From NCBI GenBank assembly GCA_021292165.1, contig CM037880.1, forward strand, positions 29,286,232-29,350,231: a DNA stretch of 64,000 bases, given 5' to 3'. The position numbers were made by a program, and so were the translations under genes. This DNA is from Shinisaurus crocodilurus (lineage: Eukaryota; Chordata; Lepidosauria; Squamata; Shinisauridae). The notes under the pieces were generated by a model, which saw only the letters and a list, made by a program, of their open reading frames with translations, was not told the DNA's origin and ran no database searches. Positions 1 through 10,019 of the stretch are shown here, piece after piece. The stretch's first letter is position 1. Each line of letters starts with the position of its first letter.

Positions 1-178
1 AGGACACAGGTTACCAGATGGTCCTGTAAAGGATTCGTTTGACGTGCTTTTCGCTGCCTTGCCCAACAGACTCAGACTTAGGAGCAATAGCTACTGTTGA
101 TAATGTGGCGAGAAAAGACTCACTCAAGGCAGGGCTCTTTAAGGGTGCCTTGTCCAAGGGTCCTCGAAAACTCTGTTA

Positions 179-428
179 CAGTAATACCTTGGATTACAAG
201 TAACTTAGTTTGAGAGCGTTTTGCAAGACAAGCAAAATTTTAAATATTTATTTAATTTTTTTTTACTTGATATACAAGCGTCGTCTTGCAATACAAGTAC
301 TGTAGTACGGCTTAAATTAAAAATCTCTGTACAAATTTTTTTGGGGGGATTTCGTTTTGATATAAGAGTGTTTTGGATTACAAGCACCTTTCCGGAACGA
401 ATTATGCTCTCAATCCAAGGCATGACTG
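179..428 (+). mobile_element. Tigger/pogo-like MITE, copy 1
   Basis: A 250-bp element starts CAGTAATACCTTGGATT and ends AATCCAAGGCATGACTG, which is an inverted match. It is flanked by TA on both sides (177-178 and 429-430), the target duplication of Tc1/mariner/pogo elements. There is no coding capacity, so it is a non-autonomous copy. A second, inverted copy lies at 51,020-51,268 and differs at only a few percent of positions. Confidence 0.85.
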
Positions 429-788
429 TATATCGTAGACAAGAAGTTCTTGTCCTAATGTTTTCATTTAGCTTAACTCTGTTCAGGGGAAAAAATAAAA
501 CAATGCCATGGTTCTGAGGGAGACACCTGCATTAATGGCTTCTTCCCACATCCATTTGAAATGAGCCCACATTTTCACATCTCTTCTTTTAAAGGTAGGT
601 AGTTTCCCCATTCCAGTATTTTGCAGACAGGATTCACACTGAAGTTTACAAAATTCCTACTAAGGATATCTTCTTTCTTTACACTATTTTTAAGAGTAGA
701 CCAACATCACCATAGCTGTTTTATAATTTGGTATTTCAGTTCAATTTGACTTGGCAGCAATAAGGATATTGTGATGTCCTTCCATGGC
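429..788. other. unassigned non-coding sequence
   Basis: AT-rich sequence with no recognisable repeat, exon or RNA gene. Probably intronic or intergenic. Confidence 0.5.
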
Positions 789-790
789 TA

Positions 791-892
791 AGGGCGCATT
801 CCTATTCAAGTTCAGACAGAAAAAAGGCCTGCAACTCCCAGCATGGAAGTTATAGGCCTTTTTTCTGTCTCAACTTGCATAGGATTGTGCCT
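791..892. mobile_element. family A snap-back palindrome, copy 1
   Basis: The sequence reads inward from AGGGCGCATTCC, through a run of A (cagacagaaaaaagg), to 'caactcccagc', then back as the inverse complement ending in aggattgtgcct. The two arms of about 48 bp can fold into one hairpin. This copy is diverged, with the arm ends only about 85% matched. Confidence 0.75.
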
Positions 893-2544
893 TAAAACAT
901 TGTAAACCTTCTCTATCGCACTACATAGGTTAATTGGCTCACCATTGCAATGATATGTGTGTTGTTTTGTGAATGGCAACTGTTAAGGTAATCACCACTG
1001 TCTGTCCTTTTTTGTGTTTCCATTCCCTCTGACAACACAGTTTACATTTCCTACCCAACCCAACCCCAACCAGTGGGACCTTTTCCCAAATGAAGTGAAG
1101 CATGCTCTCTTATGCTTTACAAATAAGCATTGCAGAACATGAATGAGGAGGCCTGTCTATAGTTGACAGTAGAAGCTACATGGGATGTAGTGTAACTGTT
1201 TTACTTTTTTGTAATATGGCTGCACAAAGAATCAGCTAAGGGGAACTTTTTGACAGCACCAACTTTGCACCGGATCGGAACAATGTCAATTCAGAGAGGC
1301 AATTATCAAACCTTCCTTTCCACAGGCACTTGCCAGAAGTTGTAATTATAATCTTTTGACTCCACTTCAAAAAGATGAAATCTCCTACCACTTCAGTATA
1401 GTGTGACTAATTCACTATCATGAATGGACAAGCATCTCTTTGCTGTGTACACATGATGGGAACCACCACCAAGAAGGGATCTCAGGTACACACGAGAAAA
1501 AATACACCCAGCTGTATGTGTCATATGTGAAAGGCTGCTCATAGGATTCATGCAATTGCTAACATGGGAGGTGTCCTCTCAGCTTTCTGGGATCTCAGGC
1601 CTGTGCTCCAAAAGCAAACCCAAGGCTTCATGCATGCAATTAATCTACAGTCCTTATGTTTTAAAGGACCCCAAGCCCAAATTAGTTTGGCAACATATAT
1701 GTGCACGGCTTTTCGGCTCAAAGAAATATGCCCCATCTGCTTTGGGTTTACAAGCTCCCCCTACATATAGAAGGGCCATTTAACAGATATTTTCCCCTGC
1801 AAGAATGAATTAGGTGCAAAATTGGAAAAGTTACGTGTATTCAGAAAGGGAGGAGGAAGGAACTGAGCAGCTATACAGATCAATTATCAGTCAATATATA
1901 CCTATGGTATATCTCCTCCTCCCCTGCAAACACACCCAAATCAGCCCTCTGGACCAAATTTGGGGGGTGCAGGGGGGGCTGCCTGGAGAATGGGGATCCA
2001 TTCCGCCAGGAGAGTCTGTTTTGCTGGAGGACAGACACAACTGGATGCAGCCCAGAGTCTAAACACATCTTTGCTAGGATAGTGGAAGAGGATTAAGCTG
2101 CGTTCATAAAAGAAACATGAACATTTTAATATATGCATGTTATGTGGCAGATTAGAAGGAAAATGTTTTAATGTTTGCCAGGTGGCTCTATTACTGTGCC
2201 TGCAGTTAGAGTCCTTCTATGGAATATGATTTTTCCCCCAGATATTTCTAAGCAGCCAGTGCACACAAATGCACTGTGCATGTCAAATGTGCAGTAGCAA
2301 GAATACGTGTGCTCCTCAAGGCGATTTGTAATTAATACTGTTTTCTTACCATTCTGATTCGTAGGGGTTATTTTAGAGACCGGGGGGGATGGAGTGGCTC
2401 ATCTCTTTTTCTTATTAATTTTTCCAAGAGATTAAGTTTCATGATCATATTTCTGCTTTGCCACATGGAGGGTGCTTTTATAAAGAAAGATAGCCATGAA
2501 AGAATTACATACATTTATCACCTCATGGTGAGAATTCCCTGTCC
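893..2544. other. unassigned non-coding sequence
   Basis: No reading frame, splice-flanked exon or repeat that I can name. Homopolymer runs (a G run near 1960-1980) are the only texture. Short open frames at 1548-2138 overlap on both strands and show no codon signal. Confidence 0.5.
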
Positions 2545-2554
2545 AAACATGATC

Positions 2555-2945
2555 ATATAAACCAGGATTGCAGGACCTCAGGCCCACAGGCCAAATCCAG
2601 CCCTCCTGGGGGGGAGGGGCAAACCCAGCACTCCTGAGTTCCCCAGAAGGCCACGCCTCCTTCGCTTGGCTCGAATGCCAACTAATCATAGAATCATGGA
2701 ATAGTAGAGTTGGAAGGGGCCTATAAGGCCATCGAGTCCAACCCCCTGCTCAATGCAGGAGAACAGATCATGTGGGCAGCCCAGGCAGTCACCCATCCAA
2801 GCACTGACCCAGCTCACACCTGCTTCGCGTCAGCATGTGGCCTGCATTATGTGCTCTCAATGCCACGTGCAGTTCAGTTGGTGGTTTCCCAGCTTTTGTG
2901 CAGTATTTTTCCCTTTTCTAAAAGGTTGAAATGGCTCTCCTGAGA
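2555..2945 (-). mobile_element. family C hAT-like element, old, split by a SINE
   Basis: The left part (caggcccacaggcc...) and the right part (cttttctaaaaggttgaaatg...) match the two halves of the family C copy at 46,548-46,865. The 5S SINE at 2,686-2,871 sits between them, so the SINE inserted into this element after it had settled. Ends are too worn to read a target duplication. Confidence 0.6.
2686..2871 (-). mobile_element. 5S-rRNA-derived SINE with CR1-like tail, copy 1
   Basis: On the minus strand it carries 'gaagcaggtgtgagctgg' and 'cttggatgggtgactgcc', which match the internal promoter half of 5S rRNA (A box and C box). It then runs into the CR1-type tail 'gggggttggactcgatgg' ending in 'gaatcatgga...'. 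It lacks coding sequence and would have been copied by a CR1 LINE reverse transcriptase. It belongs to the same subfamily as the copy at 9,475-9,653. Confidence 0.75.
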
Positions 2946-2949
2946 CGTA

Positions 2950-3335
2950 GGGTTTCTCTACACGAGGCATTTATTGTGCGCTCGTGATCCCTCGCTCACG
3001 GAAGTTTGCAGGTCCTTTAAACAATGTCATCGTCCTCCAGGGCCTCTCCTATGTTTTCCAGCCATTTTCGCAACTTCTTTTAGAGCGAGGAAAGTCAGGT
3101 ATTAAATTTCAAACTGGAACAAAACGGAATGAAAGCCTCGGGTATCATCGCAATTCCGCTATACTGCAGCTATACCACAGCACAACCTTGTGGTTGTTTA
3201 ATGGAATATATAGAACGGTAGAGAAAGAAAACCCGGGGGGGGGGACCACATGTAAATGACCTGCTCTTACTCCCACAAAGGAAGAAGAAGCCTTGGTAAA
3301 GCAGCAGGTTAAAGGCCTAGTGTAGAGAGGCTCAA
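2950..3335. mobile_element. family F non-autonomous DNA transposon, copy 1
   Basis: The ends are inverted: GGGTTTCTCTACACGAGGC at the left and GGCCTAGTGTAGAGAGGC at the right. The interior holds a short hairpin around 'ccacagcacaaccttgtggttg'. The same terminal words occur at 6,163-6,490. No open frame and no clear target duplication. Confidence 0.6.
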
Positions 3336-4689
3336 AGTTACTGGCTGCCTGTAAATGCTTCTCATAGTGTTCTACTGTCAAGAGACAGCCAGGAGAGAAG
3401 TAGGCATAAGAATGAAGGTGCCATTTCTTTGCTCAGGACCTGGGACCCTGATGAGAGGAGGGTCTCTTTTTGCTGCTTGGGGATGGTCTGCTTGAAGTGC
3501 CTGGAGGGGGTTTTCTTCCCATTTTTTGTTTGTTTCTTTTGTTTTTTGCTGTGATTTGATGTGGATCAGGTATCTTCTCGTTAGGTCCCTTAACATAAAC
3601 TGTTTACTGAATTGCTTAACGTGAGTATATGTTATTATTGGTACTGGATACTGTTAACTGACCTACCGGTTATGTCTTGCTCTTATTTAAATTTGGATAT
3701 ATTTTAAATGAAGTGTAATTGAGTTAACGTTGTGTCGTGATGTACTATAATTGGGGCAATTTCATTTGTTTTCTGAACCACAATGAGCACAATGAATTGT
3801 GGAACATGTTGTGGTATACAAATAAAGTGACTATATGACTTCCCCTTCCCCTGCCCATTGTTCTTCTGGTGAAAATCCCAAAACTGCTTTCCCCCCGCAG
3901 GGTTCCAGGAACGAGTTAACCCCCTTGCAAACAAGCATCTGGAACCCCACAAGAGGGAAAGCAGCTGTGGGGAGGGGGGATTTCAAGCAGAACAGCAGCT
4001 TGCAGGGAAAGGATTAAGCACACACACACACACACACACACCTCCCTTGAAGCTGCCCCTCTTTAAAGAAAAACTGTCCATCACCAATCCCAAGGCAGTT
4101 AAAGGTGCGTACTAGAAGCTTTGAAGTCATCCAGAGCAGTCAACAACGGGACTGCTTTCAGAAATATTATTCATACACATTTCAGAGCAGTGTACAGAGA
4201 CTTTAACACAATGGAGAACATCAAAACGATAAAGACAGAAACTACAAAAACAAAGTCGGCGGATAAATCAATAACGGCTTTTTGTAAGTGAAAAGTTTTC
4301 ACCTGCCTTGGGAAAAGGCGAAAAGAAGGGGGGCGCTGTTAAGAGCCTCTCTTCTCAAAAGAGTGCAGTTCCAGAGCGGAGGATCTCAGGATTACAGCTC
4401 AACTACTCTTTGCTTCCCTCCCCCCATTCCCCTCTTCCTCCTGGTAGCATAAGCATTGCCCGTAGATGTGAAAGTAAGAGCAAGTGCAGCTTTACAAAAG
4501 CAAAATGGGACGGTGTGTGATTCTAAGGCAGCTGCTGTTCTGAGGGCTGTTTCACACCTTACTTTAGGTATACAATTTTTTTTTTTAAAGCAATGGGTGT
4601 GAATGAGGCAGACACCTGTTTGGAGACGTGGCTTTCACATAAGTGCATTCAAATTGCCAGGACTGGCTGCAGCTCTCGATCAAGCGTCC
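3336..4689. other. unassigned sequence with a (CA)n microsatellite
   Basis: Mostly featureless. A (CA)11 run lies at 4,019-4,041. The stretch near 4,170-4,270 (cagagcagtgtacagagac...) may be a worn LINE tail but I cannot place it. No exon seen. Confidence 0.45.
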
Positions 4690-5170
4690 ACTCACTTGCA
4701 GACCTGGGGCTTGTTCCCACGACACGGGAACCGCGGGGGAGCAGAAGTCCCCCGCGGTTCCCATGTCGTTGAACGCCGACCGGGGGTGCCCCCGGGGGAC
4801 AGCCGCGCGTGGGACGCACGCAAAGTGACCATGGTCGGTAGAAGGGTAAGCCCCTACCGCGCGTGGCCACCCTGCCGTGCGAATAGCGGGCGGCTGTCCC
4901 CCGGGGTCCACACAGAGGCGGCAGCCCAGAGCGGCCGGAGCTGCCGCCGCCCCAGCCTGTAGGGGCAAACGGCCCCTCTGGGCATCTCGGGGGCCCGCCC
5001 CCTAGCGCCGGGAGGCCTGCACTGCGGTGCGGGGACTGCAGGGTCCACCCAAGCACGCAGTGGCGCAGGTCATCTGCGGCGCCCCGCCGGACCCCGCAGA
5101 CAGCCCCGTGGTGCCTCCCCCGCCCGCAGCCTGGGTCGTGCGAACCAGCCCCTGGACTTGCTGCCACGTA
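4690..5170. other. isolated CpG-rich block with GC hairpin
   Basis: GC and CpG content rises sharply against AT-rich flanks. At 4,718-4,771 the sequence is an inverted repeat: 'cgacacgggaaccgcggggg' is followed by its complement 'cccccgcggttcccatgtcg'. A CCATGG in good start context lies at 4,829-4,834 but opens only short frames on both strands. It could be a CpG island of an unseen gene or a CpG-rich mobile element. Long open frames on both strands follow from base composition and are not called as genes. Confidence 0.5.
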
Positions 5171-5446
5171 CGTAATATATGGGATGGCCCCAACAACAGA
5201 CCTATCCTGCTTTGAATAAGATACAGACCACACAGAGAGACTGGCCTCCTCGCATGAATTCACTCACTTCACCAAAGGTCCACTGCCTTTTGACATCTGC
5301 AAAGAAGCTCAGACAAGAAAGGCTTTCCTCGAGAAAACGTAAGCCTCACAAAGTGCTCCTTTTTTCTTCTTTCGGCAATAGAGTAATCACACGAGGATTT
5401 AGACATTCCAGATGCCTCCTGCTCCTCCTCCTCCTCCCTCTCATCA

Positions 5447-5565
5447 CTGGAGGGGGACCACAGCTCAATGGAAGAGCACACGCTCCACAGGCAGAACCTC
5501 CGAGATTCAGTCCCTGGCATCTCCAGGTGAAAGGGTCAGGCAGCAGGGGATGGGAGAAACCAGCG
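5447..5565 (+). mobile_element. tRNA-Ala-like SINE, 5' part
   Basis: 'accacagctcaatggaagagc' corresponds to the tRNA A box and 'gagattcagtccctggc' to the B box, followed by the SINE body 'atctccaggtgaaagggtcaggcagcagg'. It is diverged and truncated at the 3' side by the MITE that follows. Confidence 0.65.
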
Positions 5566-5584
5566 TCAAAGGCCCTTGTGGAGC

Positions 5585-5712
5585 CAGCAACCTGGAGCCC
5601 TCCAGATGTTTTTGGACTACAGTTCCCATAAGCCCCAGGCAATCTGGCCAATGGGTCAGGAATTATGGGAATTGTAGTCCAAAATATCTAGAGGTACCAG
5701 GTTGTCTAACCA
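5585..5712. mobile_element. old hAT MITE
   Basis: Arms 'ccctccagatgtttttggac' and 'gtccaaaatatctagagg' are inverted relatives, with the family centre 'ggccaatgggtcaggaatt'. The right end (accaggttgtctaacc) is degraded. Confidence 0.65.
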
Positions 5713-6010
5713 CTATATTGGGCTGGATTTTCCACACCCTTTTGACAGCTAAAAGTCTAATATTACAACACTGGAAGGATAAATGTTCACCTCCTATAAT
5801 GCAATGGACTGAGGACCTAAGGGGGCTTTCAACATTTGAATGGATGGCATATAGATGCCACTCTTGAATAGATACATATATGGACATTTGGCCTGCCTTT
5901 GTTACGTATAATTGATACATTCAAATCTATATAGATATATAGATACAAATTCTTTTTCTTTTCTTTTTCTTTTTTATGGTTTTGTTTTGTTGGAACTTAT
6001 AATAAAAAAT
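5713..6010 (+). pseudogene. L1-type LINE 3' end (ORF2 C-terminus remnant)
   Basis: The plus frame ending at 5,867 reads '...AKSLILQHWKD...PPIMQWTEDLRGLSTFEWMAYRC', which resembles the extreme C-terminus of L1 ORF2 (ILxxWKxxxPPxxxxWxxxL pattern). After the stop comes an A/T-rich 3' UTR with a CT tract and an AATAAAAAATAC end. Only the last ~45 codons survive, so it is a 5'-truncated insertion. The family call is from sequence pattern alone. Confidence 0.5.
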
Positions 6011-6082
6011 ACATTTTAAAAATAAATTGGGCTAGATGGTCCAATTGCCTGACCCAATATAAAGGCACCTTCCTGTGTTCTG
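6011..6082 (+). mobile_element. tRNA-Ala-like SINE, 3' fragment
   Basis: 'gggctagatggtccaattg' and 'aaggcaccttcctgtgttc' match the 3' end of the SINE at 45,687-45,889. It directly abuts the LINE A-rich tail. Confidence 0.6.
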
Positions 6083-6162
6083 AAATCACAATACTAGCCA
6101 ACACCAAAAAGGAGTGAAAAATGCTTCACTTCTAACCTTTCAACTGTGTATAAACACAGAGA

Positions 6163-6490
6163 GCTTTTCTACACAAGGCTGTTAATCTGCTGTATCTACT
6201 TTTTGGTTTTGTTGCAGAATTGAGATCTGAGCTCTACATAAAGAGCTTTTCCTTTATTGCGTTCCCACTGTATAACCTCTGTTGTGGTATAGCGGAATAA
6301 TGTAATTTTACAAGTGGGGAAATGCATTTAGTTTTGCTTTCAGAAATAATACTGCATTTTCCCCACTCTAAAAAACTCAGGAAAGTGCTCTTTAAAAAAA
6401 GAAGCGAAATTGGAGGGTCACAATGTCATCTGAAGAACCTGTTAAAAAAAAAACAACAGTAAGGAATAAGTGCCTCGGGTAGAAAAATGC
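6163..6490. mobile_element. family F non-autonomous DNA transposon, copy 2
   Basis: Inverted ends 'gagcttttctacacaaggc' and 'gcctcgggtagaaaaatgc' match the family F ends at 2,950-3,335. The interior is AT-rich and non-coding. Confidence 0.6.
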
Positions 6491-6555
6491 AGAGACAATA
6501 TTCAGCCAGTTGGTCACAGAAAGCCCTGGAAGCATTAACAAACAGCTAGGAGATT

Positions 6556-6664
6556 AAAGGCACAATCCTATGCATGTTTAGACAGAAAAAAAAGTCCTGG
6601 CTGGGGCATGCTGGGAGCTGTAGGACTTTTTTTTCTGTCTAAACATGCATAGGATTGCACCTTT
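6556..6664. mobile_element. family A snap-back palindrome, copy 2
   Basis: AAAGGCACAATCCTATGC at the left is the near-exact inverse of GCATAGGATTGCACCTTT at the right. The arms are about 50 bp, and the middle is 'gctggggcatgctggg'. Arm pairing is nearly complete, so this is one of the younger members. Confidence 0.85.
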
Positions 6665-6975
6665 GGCTACTGCAGTTGTACTCTAGTCGTACTCTAGTCC
6701 AAATGCAGTTGTACTCTAGTCCAAATACACCATTCACATTCTGCCAGCACTCAATCTATGCAGCAAGTTCTGGAGAACGTTGCCAGTGACCTGCATCCGC
6801 TTCCTCTGTCATTCCTTCCTGGCCCAAGTTCAATTTCATCTATCCAGGGCATTCTCGCTTAAATGTCAACCAAGCTAAGTAAATGGCTAGTGCTCTCTCA
6901 TAACCCATTTACAACTTGGAAAACAAATGAGAAAAGGAGAGCGCTACCGCCTTGATTAGTTTATGGGAGCATGTA

Positions 6976-7096
6976 GCAACCTGAGGCCCTCTACATGTGT
7001 TGGCCTGCAACTCCCATCATCCCCAATAGCCAAGCTAGCTGGGGAAGACAGGAGTTTGCAGTCCGACACATTTGGAGGGCCCCAGATTGGGGAAGG
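6976..7096. mobile_element. old hAT MITE
   Basis: Core words 'aactcccatcatccccaat', 'gctagctggg' and 'aggagtttgcagtccgacac' with end 'ttggggaaggctg' identify the family. The left end is worn (gcaacctgaggccctctac). Confidence 0.65.
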
Positions 7097-7132
7097 CTGT
7101 ATGCAGTGTTATGTATGTGCAGTTGAACACTT

Positions 7133-7430
7133 AAATAAAAACCAATGGGGGAAAGACAGAGGAGTCTCAAGTGCCCACTAGAAAACATTTATTATTGCCC
7201 CACTTTTTTCGGAAATGGTTTTCCTTCACTGGGGGCTGCTAGTCTTTTGTTGTAGATATTCAGGAAGAAATCTTTCTTCTCTGCAAATGAGATAGCCAAA
7301 GGATTTCTTCCTGAATACATGCAACAAAAGACTAGCAGCCCCGACAAAGGGGGAGGGGGGATTCTGAAACACGTGGGGCAATAATAGGCACTTGAGACTC
7401 CTCTTTCTCTCCCCCGTTGGTTTTTGTTAC
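7133..7430. mobile_element. large fold-back element 1
   Basis: Left arm words 'gaggagtctcaagtgcc', 'attattgccccac', 'ctgctagtcttttgttg' and 'tattcaggaagaaatc' return in reverse complement and reverse order in the right arm. The loop is about 7,273-7,299. Arms are about 125-140 bp, with one 15-bp gap (cactagaaaacattt only in the left arm) and no coding capacity. Confidence 0.8.
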
Positions 7431-7761
7431 ACACAAGTGCCTTCCCCTCCCGTTTTTTCCATGAACATTTAAATAAGCCACCATTTTGATAACTCTGAAA
7501 TTCAACAGCAATGACAAGTTCAGATTGAAGTTTTCCCACCTAGCATTTTAAAGCAAGTCATTTAAAAGCAAACAAAACTTAGCAGCCAGAACCGTAACAT
7601 TTGTATTTGTAAGTTTGCCTGTGACGCTGGTGTGACCTTATTACAAAACCGACAGAACTCGGTATTTTGCAGTGGCTGTGACGGCTTAGCTGTTGACCGC
7701 TCTCATCTTTGTCGATGTGTGCCCTGGCACAACTGGCCGATTCATACATGTATTTGCATCA
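7431..7761. other. unassigned non-coding sequence
   Basis: AT-rich, no repeat or exon recognised. Confidence 0.5.
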
Positions 7762-7769
7762 CTTTAAGA

Positions 7770-7934
7770 CAGTGTTCTCTAACCTTGGGTCCCCAGATGT
7801 TTTTGGCCTACAACTCCCAGCATGCCCTGTGCACATTTACTTAAAGCAGTGTTCTCCAACCTTGCTACGCTGGCTGGGGCATGCTGGGAGTTGTAGGCCA
7901 AAAACATCTGGGGACCCAAGGTTGGAGAACACTG
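7770..7934. mobile_element. family B young hAT MITE, copy 1, with filler DNA
   Basis: Ends CAGTGTTCTC and GAGAACACTG are flanked by a perfect 8-bp duplication CTTTAAGA (7,762-7,769 and 7,935-7,942). Between the arms lies an extra 40 bp at 7,825-7,864 that does not belong to the family centre. It is identical to 57,440-57,479, meaning 22 bp of the flank of another family B copy plus that copy's first 18 bp. Confidence 0.9.
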
Positions 7935-8083
7935 CTTTAAGATCTTCAGGGTCAGTGAATGAACAGCCTTCATTTGGGGAATGGGGAGAAGAGAACAATT
8001 CTATTTTACTAGTTGCCCATTCAGCACACATCTGTCATGGCTTCTTTGGGAGCTGGACGCTCTCGTACAGTGGACACAGGCTT

Positions 8084-8249
8084 TGGCTTATGCTGGCTCA
8101 GCTTGTCTGAGCGTGGAAAGCTAATCAGTCAGGGTCAGTCCTGGTTATTACTTGGATGGGAGACCCCTCTCCTCTAGTTCCCTGCATTGAGCAGGGGGTT
8201 GGACTCGATGGCCTTGTAGGCCCCTTCCAACTCTATGTTCCTATGAGAA
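8084..8249 (+). mobile_element. 5S-rRNA-derived SINE with CR1-like tail, copy 2
   Basis: 'tggttattacttggatgggagacc' (8,140-8,163) is close to the 3' half of the 5S rRNA internal promoter. It is preceded by 'gaaagctaatcagtcagggtc', and the CR1-like tail 'gggggttggactcgatggcc' follows. The 5' head 'ggctcagcttgtctgagcg' forms a small hairpin and is shared with the copies at 37.1 and 40.1 kb. Confidence 0.85.
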
Positions 8250-8460
8250 CACCAGCAGCTGGGGGGAGGGGGAGGAGCCAGGCTCTGCTCAGCCACCACG
8301 GCTGCAATGCAACAGTCCAAACCAGCCAGCAGAACCGCATCTGACATGTCAGAGCTCAGAGGCTGGAAGAAGGGTAGAAAGGCCTGCCCCTCTCTCAGCC
8401 AGCCTAGCTGCCTCCACTCCCTTCTCTTCTAGGCAGCAGAACCTCCATCTTAGGGTCAGC

Positions 8461-8834
8461 CTACACAATCCGTTAAATATGCAGCTGACCCTCTCCTTGT
8501 TTCTTACTCACAATTAAGTGTGCAGGGTCCCAGGCTGGATCAGGAGCACCATACCCCCAGCCACTTGTTTTCTGAAATCCCCCTTCCCCTACTTGCACAG
8601 GGGCTAAAAAAAGAAAGAAGCCTCCATTGGGGCCAATGGAGGCATTTTTTCTTTTTTTCAGCCTCCGTGCAGGTGGCGGCAAATTTCAGAAAACAAGCAG
8701 CTGGGAGTAAGGTTTAAACCTGCCCTACCCACACACAGTGGTCCCAATATGGATCAGGGCCCCGCACTCATACTTATGAGTAAAAAACCAATGAGAGGGT
8801 CAGCTGCACACTACATATTTAATGGATCATGTAG
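8461..8834. mobile_element. large fold-back element 2
   Basis: Arms of about 180 bp. 'ctacacaatccgttaaatat' opens the element and 'atatttaatggatcatgtag' closes it. 'gcagctgaccctctc' pairs with 'gagagggtcagctgc', 'cttgttttctgaaat' with 'atttcagaaaacaag', and the arms meet at 'gcctccattggggccaatggaggc' (8,620-8,643). Most of the length would form one hairpin. A diverged piece recurs at 18,142-18,275. Confidence 0.85.
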
Positions 8835-9474
8835 TTTGATCCTCAACTGCCAAGGCCCAGGGGCTGAAGGGAGGAGAACCGTCTGGCCGGACTCAGCTGC
8901 CAGAGCTTCAATGGCTGCTCAGACTCTCTCCAGTCAAGTTCCAAACAGCCAGAAGAGAACTTCCACCTTAACCGACTGCCGCCCTACGGGTAGCTGCCTG
9001 AGGAACTTTCCGGGAGATTCTCCAAAGTGCAACCGATGAAGCTGGCAGCAATCCATGAAGAAAGAAACAAGGAAGATATGCTGAGCACCGACAGAAGTAT
9101 ACACATATATAAAAAATATAGCTTCCATTATGATGCATTATTTATTGTCAGTAAGTCCCTTGGAGAATGTGAGAAAAATGAGAAGAAGTACTACACATCA
9201 AGAGTAGCTGATTACACACACACACACACACACACACGTCTGTTCATGTTGGCTCTCCAGGTGGCATTCTGGAGTAACTATGGAATTGTTGCTGCTCAGT
9301 GCCCTGTGTTGGGATTGACTTCCCTCCCAGAAATGCTTTCTTCTGCACCAAGCTGTGCATTAGAGCCCCAAAATAAGAGCACAGTCAATTGCCATGCAGA
9401 TATGCTGGGGTTTTCACGAAGTTCAGCTTGCGTTGTTGGGGGCGGGGAGAAGCTCGAGCACCCTTACATATACC
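8835..9474. other. unassigned sequence with a (CA)n microsatellite
   Basis: No exon or named repeat. A (CA)12 run lies near 9,215-9,238. The long plus frame at 9,027-9,557 crosses this microsatellite and the next SINE, so it is not a gene. Confidence 0.45.
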
Positions 9475-9653
9475 TGCAGGTGGTGTCGAGAGCACATAAT
9501 GGGGGTCACATGCTGAAGCTAAGCAGGTATGAGCCAGGTCAGTGCTTGGATGGGTGACTACCTGGGCTGCCCAGATCTGTTCTCCTGCATTGAGTAGGGG
9601 GTTGGACTCGATGGTCTTATAGGCCCCTACTATGCTATGAGTCTATGATTCCC
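9475..9653 (+). mobile_element. 5S-rRNA-derived SINE with CR1-like tail, copy 3
   Basis: 'gctgaagctaagcaggtatg' followed by 'cttggatgggtgactacctg' is the 5S promoter half. The tail 'gggggttggactcgatgg' ends in 'ctatgagtctatgattcc'. It shares a distinct 5' head (gtcgagagcacataatg) with copy 1 at 2.7 kb, so two 5S SINE subfamilies are present in the window. Confidence 0.85.
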
Positions 9654-9848
9654 TAGTCATCAAGACTGTGCTCATGAAGGTTCTACAAAAGGAGCTCTAA
9701 CTCTAACTCTTCAGATATCATTTATCTTATAACCTACTTTTAAAGCTAATTTCCAAAGCAGCTTACATTATACTCACTCACACATGCAGACACACAAAGA
9801 TACTGGTGTACCTTTTACAAGAACAAATGGCACACCATTCTCCGTGAT

Positions 9849-10019
9849 CATGAAACTCACTGGGTGACGTTGGGCCAGTCACTGACTCTCAGCCTAACCT
9901 ACCTCACAGGGTTGTTGTGAGGATAACATGGAGAGGAGGAGGAGGATTATGTAAGCCGCCTTGGGTTCCTTGCAGGAAAAAAGGCGGGATATAAATATAA
10001 TAAATATAATAAATAAATA
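9849..10019 (+). mobile_element. Sauria-type SINE, 3' part
   Basis: It begins at 'catgaaactcactgggtgac' and runs through 'ctctcagcctaacctacctc' and 'taagccgccttgggttcctt' to a (ATAA)n tail at 9,990-10,019. The tRNA head is missing. The 3' region is of the type shared with Bov-B LINEs in Sauria SINEs. Confidence 0.8.

Noticed and set aside
4649..5263. 204-codon minus-strand frame in the CpG-rich block
   Set aside because: Frames are open on both strands because of CpG content, no splice-bounded structure is visible and the peptide shows no family pattern.
7770..7934. CRISPR-like or bacterial inverted repeat array
   Set aside because: Repeated short units across the window are dispersed eukaryotic MITEs with 8-bp duplications, not regularly spaced direct repeats.
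8473..8717. Overlapping short frames on both strands
   Set aside because: They mirror each other because the region is an inverted-repeat element, not because of coding.
9475..9653. Possible 5S rRNA gene
   Set aside because: Only the 3' half of the 5S promoter is present and it is joined to a CR1-like tail. It is a SINE, not a functional 5S gene.
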